Below are positions 46,135-53,960 of a stretch of DNA of 53,960 nt, piece after piece. The position numbers were made by a program, and so were the translations under genes. The notes below the pieces were generated by a model. That model was not told the DNA's origin, ran no database searches, and saw nothing but the letters and a program-made list of their open reading frames with translations. The DNA lies in contig CAJPVJ010000043.1 in NCBI GenBank assembly GCA_905397405.1, positions 1-53,960 of the forward strand, given 5' to 3'. Position 1 is the stretch's first letter, and each line of letters begins with the position of its first letter. The DNA is from Oppiella nova. Taxonomy: Eukaryota > Arthropoda > Arachnida > Sarcoptiformes > Oppiidae.

Positions 46135-48491
46135 ATTACAAAATATTACATTGTGGTGTTGTGGGACGATAATTTTAACCTGAACAAAACTCTCATTAAC
46201 AACATATTAACAAAGATTTATGAGAAACAATGCGATGAAATAGTCATTCTATCGGTGGTGGGCCGATAACGGATAACCAATTTGAACAAGTTCATAGTGA
46301 ATTACTGGATCACTTATGGCCTCACCAGGAACAGTTGATATTTGATAACAAAAATCTATTTAATAAGATATATTTGTGGGAAATGGTTGACAAGAATCCC
46401 AATAATATTACAATTAATATGAATCATCCGAAAGACAAATACAAAGCACTCAATGAACGACAAAAAGACAAATCCTATTCACTTGTCGCGCAATTCAATG
46501 ACAACCCTATTGGCGCATATTTTAACAAACAACTTGGTCATATAGAAAATGTTCTGGATCACCAAGGTAATAGCGCCATAAACTGTTTAGCGTTTGACGG
46601 CATTCGCGTACTCCATGGCTGCAACGCCCAGTTATTCTTATACGGAACGGTATTTAAAATCAATGATATTATGGGAAGGGATGTAGCCATCAATGAAGAG
46701 CTTAATAAATATGGACTGAATATAGTCGATACAAATCCCTTGAAAGTAAGGCTCGTATTCACGGACACGACTAAAGCGAGTGTTGACTTAAACGTCGAGT
46801 CGTTATTCGCGTTACAAGTATTGGAAATGAAATCCAGAGCCGAGACTCAGTTTGAAAACTATATGCAAAACGTGTTATTCATTGTTCCCACGAGTTATAC
46901 CATACGACAGATACAGGCCGTAAAGGACGCGGCTAATATAGCGGGAATTGATCATGCTCATATATTGTCCCAGATGAGTGCGGCGGCCATTGATTTCGGG
47001 TTTAATACTAACGATAAGTATTACAATAGAAATACAAACTTTCGTGAAGTACTCGTCATTATGTTCAGCAGTAATGAGTGCGAGTTAGCGCTCATTGAAT
47101 ACTACAATCAAAGTATCAAATACCTGGCTTATTATAGTGGGGTCACTCATGGAAATGCTTTGGTGATCAAAAACAATTTTTCAGATTGGCTAACAAAGTT
47201 ATTTGAAAAGATCAATTATACAAAATTGTCGAAAATGCCTGCGCATAATAAAGTCAATGATTGCCTAATAACAGGTAAATGATAAATTTTATTACCCATT
47301 GAAAGTAATAATGCCTAAAATTTTATCAGAATTGTTCTCGTGTTTTATGTTATTAATTACAACATTCATAATTTTTTAATCCAGTATATATTAATTTGAA
47401 GTAAACTTTTAAATTAAATATAATTATTTAATAAACGTTTTATAATTAATCTCAAGTTACTAGACTATTTATTATAAAAATATTAATTAACTTATAAATA
47501 ATATTAATTTTCAGGTGACCCGGATATAATAAACAAATTTAATTTTAAGGTTGTTCTTAAAAAGCACTGCATACATTCTGTAAAAAACGACATTTCAAAC
47601 GCAGTGACCAGCGGTGCAGTATATTATAGTAATTATTACGAAAAGTACAACAAATTACTTCCTATCACCGGGGTAATACTGAGAGACATCATGTGCCACA
47701 TCGAGTTTAATGATGGCAAAAAGTGGGCTGCCACATATAAATATTTGCAGCATGCAAATGAACCAGCACCAGTCCGCTTAGATCCGTACACCAGTTTTAA
47801 ATTGCCCGAGCACTTCATAAAGTTTCCAATACGGGTGGAAATCACCGAGGGTCCCGAGTTGGTAGTCAAACGCTATCAGATTCATAGTCTACCAAAACAA
47901 TTTAACGATTCACCATGGAAAAAATTGTACATATTCTTGACTATTAGTCAAAATGACAAAAATGAATTAAATTTGTCGATTACTGCTAAAGTATTGGGAA
48001 AGAAAAATAAGGGTATTTTCTCTTACGTTGATCTCGTGGAAAACATTTACAACTTTAGTGATGAGCAAATAACTGAACAGGCACAGTTAGTAGAAAGTTT
48101 GAGAATGCTTGACAAAACTATCGTGGGCGAAACTGACCAGGTTAAATTAGTAGACACTGGCGATTATTATACACAAAACGAGTACAGCAACCAAAATAAG
48201 CAAACTATTAAACCTCAACAAAAACCGATTCAATCAACGATCAAACCCGTGGTGAATTTAATCGAAAAAAGTAAGCTGGCTAACTTTGTAAATGATTTGA
48301 TTCACCTGTATAAAAGTAATGTGTCCAAGGAAGTAACTTCCGGTGAGACTGATTCGCAAAAATACGATAAAATCGCAACTAAAATACGAAATAGTGTGCT
48401 CACTAAGTATCAATCCGAACTAAATGGAAAGCAGCCAGTAACTTATATTAATGAGTACTACATCGAATTAGTCAACATCATTGAGTTCTAA
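46135..48491 (+). pseudogene. 5' part of gene C: deleted G domain and Hsp70-like module 1
   Basis: A copy of gene B exon 1 starts at 46135, but its ATG is ATT, and it ends after SVVG at 46266, where a deletion of over 2 kb (relative to B) joins it out of frame to the helical region (QFEQVHSELLDHLWP). From there frames are open to a donor at 47274 (LITG|), and exon 47515-48491 continues with the end of Hsp70-like module 1 and the start of the second helical region. It stops at 48491, at the edge of the insertion 48492-50640. Module 1 has the same lost ATPase loops as A and B (AQFNDNPIG). With no start codon and a frameshifted join, translation from the original start is impossible; internal ATGs near 46383 remain. 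Confidence 0.75.
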
Positions 48492-48581
48492 ATATTTAAA
48501 TCTCTTAAAAATAGGGATGTATGAGCTTGATAAACTTATTATGTTTCACAGCATTAGTTATTTGCTTTTATTATAAACTTA

Positions 48582-50429
48582 CAATGCAAGATCGGGAATT
48601 GTTCTCGCTAATTGTAATTAAACCCGACTGAATTATACTGGTATAGTATGGTATAATAATATCCAGGTCCCGTAATCTAGCGGAATTTCTTAGGTGTCCA
48701 AATCGGTGGTTATATCGGTCGACGCGCTATAAAAACTCTATACTTTTTGCTGTAAAAACGAGTCAGAGTTACGATATTAGGAATGAATGTATTAGGTTTC
48801 GTCAAAAGTTTTGCGAGGTAAAATTTGAAGCTTAATTCTCAATAACCAATATAGGTATCAAACATATTTTTAAACCTCAACTATGGTTTTTGCTTTTATG
48901 TATTCTCCCAAAGAGACTACTTGATTAGAGCACGGGTAGCTCGGCACAGGTAGCTTTTATGTACAACACAAACTATAAGTCCTAGAAAGACAAGCGACAC
49001 ATCGTTGGAAAGTGCATAAAAAATGATCGAACCCATCTATCGGGATTTCCCTGGTAAATTGATCAATAAGGGACAGGGCGGCCCGGTAGGTCATGATTTT
49101 GTAAAAATTATTTTAAATTGAAAATCTGATTAGGCCATCGAAAACTACTCAAAATATGAATAACATCTGAATTTGAAATTTAAAAAATATCTCAACAAAT
49201 ACGTGAGCTAGATAAATATAAAAAATGATTGAACCCGTCTTTCGGGATTTTTCGTGTAAATGCTTCAATTAGGGACAGGGAGGCCGGGTAGGTCATGATT
49301 TTGTAAAAATTATTTTAAATTGAAAATCTGATGAGGCCATCGAAAACTACTCAAAATATGAATAACATTTGAATTTGAAATTTTAAAAATATCAACAAAT
49401 ACGTGAGCTGGATAACTTTGAAAATTTGTGATAATTTTGATGTATCTGTAAAACATAAGGATTTTGATTTGCCCTAGATTAGTTATTTCTCAAGATATCT
49501 TAAAGGTTTAAAATACTACATGTACTTTTGAAGTACATTTTGATGGTCTAATCGGATTTAATCTTATTCTTTGTTATCTTTATTTTATTCAATAATCTTA
49601 AATACCGGGCCTCCCCGTTCCAAATTGATGCATTTACTAGAGAAATCCCGATAGATGGGTTCGATCATTTTTTATGATCGAAAACTACTCAAAATATGAA
49701 TAACATTTGAATTTGAAATTTTAAAAATATCATAAATACGTGAGCTAGATAACTTTGAAAATTTGTGATAATTTTAATGAATCTGTAAAACATAAAGATT
49801 TTGATTTGCCCTAGATTAGTTATTTCTCAAGATATCTTAAAGGTTTAAAATGCTAAATTTATCTTCTTTTGAAGCACATTTTGATGGTCCAATTGAATTT
49901 AATCTTATTCTTTGTTATCTTTATTTTATTCAATATTCTTAAATACTGGGCCTCCCTGTTCCAAATTGATGCATTTACTAGAGAAATCCCGATAGACGGG
50001 TTCGATCATTTTTTATGCTCTTTCTAACGACGTGTCGATTGTTTTTATAGGACTGATAGTTTTTGTTGTACATAAAAGCTACCTGTGCCGAGCTACCGGT
50101 GGTCTAATCAAGTAGTCTCTTGGGGAGAATACATAAAAGCAAAAACCATAGTTGAGGTTCAAAAATATTTTTAATACCTATATTGGTTGTTGAGAATTTA
50201 ATTTTTAAGCTGCAAAATTTACCTCGCAAAACTTTCGACGAAACCTAATATTTCACAGCAAAAAGTATAGAGTTTTTATAGCGCGTCGACCGATATAACC
50301 ACCGATTTGGACACCTAAGACATTCCGCTAGATTACGGGACCTGGATATTATTATTATACCATACTATACCAGTATAATTCAGCCGGGTTTAATTACAAT
50401 TAGCAAGAATACTTCCCGATCTTGCATTG
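48582..50429. mobile_element. 1.85-kb fold-back element interrupting gene C
   Basis: Ends CAATGCAAGATCGGG and CCCGATCTTGCATTG are perfect inverted repeats flanked by TTA on both sides, a target pattern of PIF/Harbinger-type insertions. Each arm is about 450-500 bases and carries GGTCGACGCGCTATAAAAAC- and AGCTCGGCACAGGTAGC-like blocks. The centre contains direct repeats of about 190 bases (for example CATCGAAAACTACTCAAAAT at least three times). No transposase frame is present. It lies in what is uninterrupted coding sequence in genes A and B. Confidence 0.85.
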
Positions 50430-50488
50430 TTAGTAGTAATAAATACTTTATAACCTTGATAGTGTACTAATTTTATATTAATGAATCA

Positions 50489-52791
50489 ATGATTAATAAA
50501 TTTATAGGATTTCATTCATATGTTAAAATGTATTACTCGTATATTTACGATTGTTTATCATTAAACAAAATAACTAGCGTTGAAAATGCTTTCATTACTC
50601 ATTTACTTTCTTTAGTCTATACATCACTAGTTGTAATAATTTGTAATACATGGAACTGGCTGGTCAACATGATAGACACCGAGGACAGAAATTGTAAATC
50701 GATTATCAAGGAAGTTTTGGCCAAAAACTCAAAGAAATACAAAAATATCATCGATGAATGTGTCAAAGACTTTAATCGTTGTATGAATGAGGCGATTGAC
50801 GCTGATATTAATAATAATAGCCTGGCTAATAATTATAACGCAATATTTACCCGGGTATACAACGACATCATTAAAAGTTTTAATGAGAAATCTAAATATT
50901 CATGGCAAGGGTTTCAGCTACAAAATTATCGCAAAGAATTGATCAAGGATATAAATGAATGTACCGATAAATACAGGCTCTTATATGAGTGCAACGATAA
51001 GTATCGAACTAATTGCGGTCGAAAAATAACTGTGGAAAAGTATTTTAATTATGATAAACTAGTACAATTGCAATCGTATGTAGTTTTACCTAAGATTATA
51101 AATGATAATGAGTATTTAACGAAAAAATTAACACGGATGTATAATAAGACTATGCAATATTACAAACAAATACTTGATCAGATTTACCAACGTGAAAAAC
51201 AAACTGCTGATAAATCTATTGAATTAGCCATTAATTTATACAAGCATATATTTAATCAGATATTAAAATCTCGATACTTTTCGCTATCAGAGATAAAGGA
51301 CATTGATACAAAAATAACCGATAAAAGCCTATACAGTATGCATAACTCATGCAATTTTAACGCGTTTCAAAATGATCTGACACAATATTGTACCGACACA
51401 TGGAATGCAAAAATTATGGACATTTACAACAATATTAAACTGGATTATACCCGCAAAGTGTCTAAACTATTTACCCTGATCAATGACATTCACCGCGATA
51501 TGCATCGGAAGTACTGTCAGTCTGTGCGCAAACAAATGACCGGAAAATTCATCAAGATCGATTCGCTACAAAAAATGCTTGAATACGAATTGTATGAAAT
51601 CATTGCCGATCAAGACACAACAATAAAAAACTTGAAAGGGGACTGGGAGGTCAACCTCGTAGAAAAGATCAGGGATAAAAAAGAACAAAAACTAAAATTT
51701 ACCCTGTTGAACCAAATTCACCAATATACACTTGAAAACCTTCGAAATAATTATCAGAACCTTTTTGTTGAGTTTTCGTCCATTGGTTTCGGACATTTTG
51801 GAAAAGTATTTAAAGTCAAACATAGATTAGATGATCATATATACGCCATTAAAAGTGTGGAAATTAAAGGTAAATATAAAACTATTTTTACAAAAAAAAT
51901 GATATTTTTTGAAATATTGTTCAGATATTTCTGAGGAATATATGAATAAAATTCTGAAAGAAGTGAAGAATTTGAGAAAAGTTCGCTCAAAATATTGTGT
52001 TCAGTATTATAACTCATGGCTCGAGAGCAAACACCTCTACATTCAGATGGAGTTCTGTTCACAGAATTTAAGGAATATTCTGGAAATAAAAGCACAAGTA
52101 TTTGTTCGACAAATAGGAGGATCCATGGATTGTGTCGAGTATTTCATTTCGTGTGAAATATTCCGTCAGATCTTAGAAAGTGTTCAGTATTTGCATGAAT
52201 TGAATCCACCGATCATTCACAGGGACCTCAAACCCGAAAACATATTAATCGCTGAGAATGTAAGAAAAGGTAGATTTGTTAAGTTATGTGACTTTGGTCT
52301 GGCTGTCGAACATCAGACGGCATCTCAGAGTCACTCCAAAAATATGGGAACTTCTAAATATATGGCCCCAGAATTGCATCAATCAAAGTATACCACGAAA
52401 GCAGATATTTTTAGTTTAGGCATCCTTGCGATGGAATTATTTGATATCATATTAGAGTATGTTGTAAATTAAAATTTTATATAATTTTATAATTAATAAT
52501 TTTATAATTATTTTCAGTGGCAGTGAACTGGAAAAATATAAGAATACTATATTGAATGATCATTTTAATAATATTTTAAATATATTTAATTCAATGATAT
52601 CCTATGGAGCTTATATTAGACCAGGATGCAATGAGATATTAAATAAAAGTGATACATGGTTACTTAGCAAGCATATTATAGACTCGAATATTACCGAATT
52701 TATAGGATTTAAAAATAAACACAAATCTGATGATTGCTTAATATTCAATGAAGTTTTAACATACACGTTAAAAATAGATAATACTGTATAA
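50489..52791 (+). CDS. 3' part of gene C: helical stalk fused to eIF2alpha-kinase-like domain
   Basis: Exons to 51869, 51925-52456 and 52518-52791 join in frame. From about 50650 the protein matches the second helical region of A and B (NMIDTEDRNC against HMIDNEDGNC) up to NQIHQYTLENLRN, exactly where A and B enter Hsp70-like module 2. Here it runs on, in the same exon, into a kinase: GFGHFGKV, YAIKSV, helix-C Glu, HRDLKPEN, CDFG, YMAPEL, DIFSLG and a late Arg in IRPGCNEIL. QYYNSWLE followed by LYIQMEFC is characteristic of eIF2alpha kinases (PEK family). All catalytic residues are present. An ATG at 50489 adds about 55 residues including a hydrophobic run (HLLSLVYTSLVVIICNTW) that could be a membrane anchor or mere readthrough of insertion DNA. 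Two AATAAA signals follow near 52915 and 52988. Confidence 0.75.
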
Positions 52792-53462
52792 GCAATGTAA
52801 ATCCAGTACTATTACAAAAGTAGTTTTAAACCCGGATCAAATACAGGTAAATACATGTGATTCTGGTAATGATTAAGTATAAGATTATTTATTTAACATT
52901 TTAAATTTTTTTATAAATAAATGTTACACCAAAATATTTTCTAATAATAAATCAGAAATTTTATTGTTGCATTTGTTACATTCAATTTAATAAAAGTGCT
53001 ATAATATTATTATAGGTTTATCCAGGTCTACGAACCTGCATTGAAAGATATATATAATACTTAACCACATTTAATACACTAAAAACTGTCATTTTTCCAA
53101 TACAAGTTTGACAAAAGTTAATTTGATCGGAAAAATTATTTAAAATATTTCACCAGAATTAACCATCTACGTTGCGGGAACTGGATAATCAATTGAACAG
53201 ATAATTCAATCCTTAATTTTTTGTTAAGCATTTTATTTGTTAATTCTAATAAAAATACAAATCTTACATAGTTTGTATTTTATAATTATTTTATTAAAAA
53301 ATATTCAATATTAAATCTTACAGAATATTCTGTGTTTTTAATGAATTTATATAATAGAGATATATCAACTATACTTCAATATTTCATCTAATATTAATAT
53401 ATATAGTAGTGTAGAGGAATATTGCAGGATTAAGCATTTTTTGTATTATATAACTTCATATT
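52792..53462. other. AT-rich DNA after gene C
   Basis: About 670 bases with the likely poly(A) region of gene C at the start. The rest is AT-rich, with no coding or RNA signal. Confidence 0.45.
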
Positions 53463-53680
53463 ATATGAGCTTTGGACAATCAGAGTAACGTTAGCTATTT
53501 TATATTTATTATATCTCATTATTAATTTTATACGAAAGTCAACTATTCATAAAATATTCATATGTTTAAGGTAAACGAGTAGTATTATAACTTATAAGGT
53601 TAAAATATTACTGGATTTTAAAGTATTAATAATATTAATAAAAATAGCTAACGTTACTCTGGTTGTCAAAAGCTCATATA
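53463..53680. mobile_element. Fold-back MITE with TA-type ends
   Basis: 218 bases; arms of about 40 bases start TATATGAGCTTTGGACAATC and include AGAGTAACGTTAGCTATTTT, with the complement at the right end. TA dinucleotides border it. Non-coding. Confidence 0.75.
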
Positions 53681-53960
53681 ATTTATTGTAATTTATTAAA
53701 ACTTTCATAAATAAAAGTCAGTGAACACAATCACACAAATTATTTTTTCATTTTAATAATTTTCAAATATTAGGAATTAAAAAATAAAAGATGATGTCAA
53801 ACTAAAAATTTTTATTTAAATTAAGAATTTTGAGTATTACCATAAAAATATATGAAGTTAATAATGACAAATAATAAAAAAATTATTATTCTAACTGTAA
53901 GGATTAATGAGTTACACTGGTTTTTATTCTTATATTTCAAACCTAAATAAAAAGTAAACC
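53681..53960. other. Spacer repeated from upstream of the gene C pair
   Basis: 53690-53800 (AAACTTTCATAAATAAAAGT, GTCAGTGAACACAATCA, TTTTAATAATTTTCAAATAT) is similar to 45270-45400, which lies downstream of a CLCA-like remnant. This suggests that another minus-strand vWA/CLCA-like copy may follow beyond the window. No gene was seen in the visible part. Confidence 0.4.

Noticed and set aside
48582-50429. A coding transposon inside gene C
   Set aside because: No long frame on either strand; it is a palindrome with internal direct repeats.

Overview
The window looks like nuclear DNA of a small-genome, AT-rich invertebrate. The genes have short GT..AG introns, the intergenic DNA is very AT-rich, and many short inverted-repeat (MITE-like) elements are present. 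An arthropod, possibly a mite, is my guess from the gene families; the sequence does not prove it. There is no operon structure, CRISPR array or rRNA.

The window holds one expanding gene cluster built from four protein modules: an atlastin/GBP-like G domain, long helical segments, Hsp70-like domains and eIF2alpha-kinase-like protein kinase domains. Proteins carrying a von Willebrand A (vWA) domain plus CLCA-like C-terminal parts lie beside them on the opposite strand. Layout, left to right: vWA gene cut by the window edge (1-338, minus); giant pseudo-GTPase / double pseudo-Hsp70 gene 'A' (1351-8836); atlastin-Hsp70 fusion gene 'D' (10320-16271); vWA/CLCA-like gene 'E' (19333-17529, minus, two frameshifts); giant gene 'B' (20248-27868) with a detached, MITE-split C-terminal remnant (to 28755); vWA-less CLCA-like gene 'F' (33058-29815, minus); kinase/Hsp70-like gene 'H' (33474-42575, one in-frame stop); a CLCA-like remnant (43450-43150, minus); a partial duplicate of D (43899-44893); another CLCA-like remnant (45520-45415, minus); and chimera 'C' (46135-52791), a broken copy of A/B in which the second Hsp70-like module is replaced by a kinase domain.

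D is the best-preserved member. Nine exons join in frame into 1,324 codons, with DxxG, RD and all Hsp70 ATPase motifs present, but it lacks the Hsp70 lid and carries Asn in place of the P-loop Lys. A and B keep the folds but have lost nearly every nucleotide-binding residue of the G domain and of both Hsp70 modules. Both kinases keep their catalytic residues.

A minus-strand vWA/CLCA-like gene and a plus-strand chimera start head to head about 0.4-1 kb apart. This arrangement occurs twice clearly (G/A, E/B) and twice in decayed form (F/H, remnant/C), so the duplicating unit appears to be the divergent pair. My inference is a fast-evolving family of sensor/effector-like chimeras (G domain + chaperone fold + kinase), a set-up seen in innate-immune gene families. 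Nothing in the sequence proves that role.
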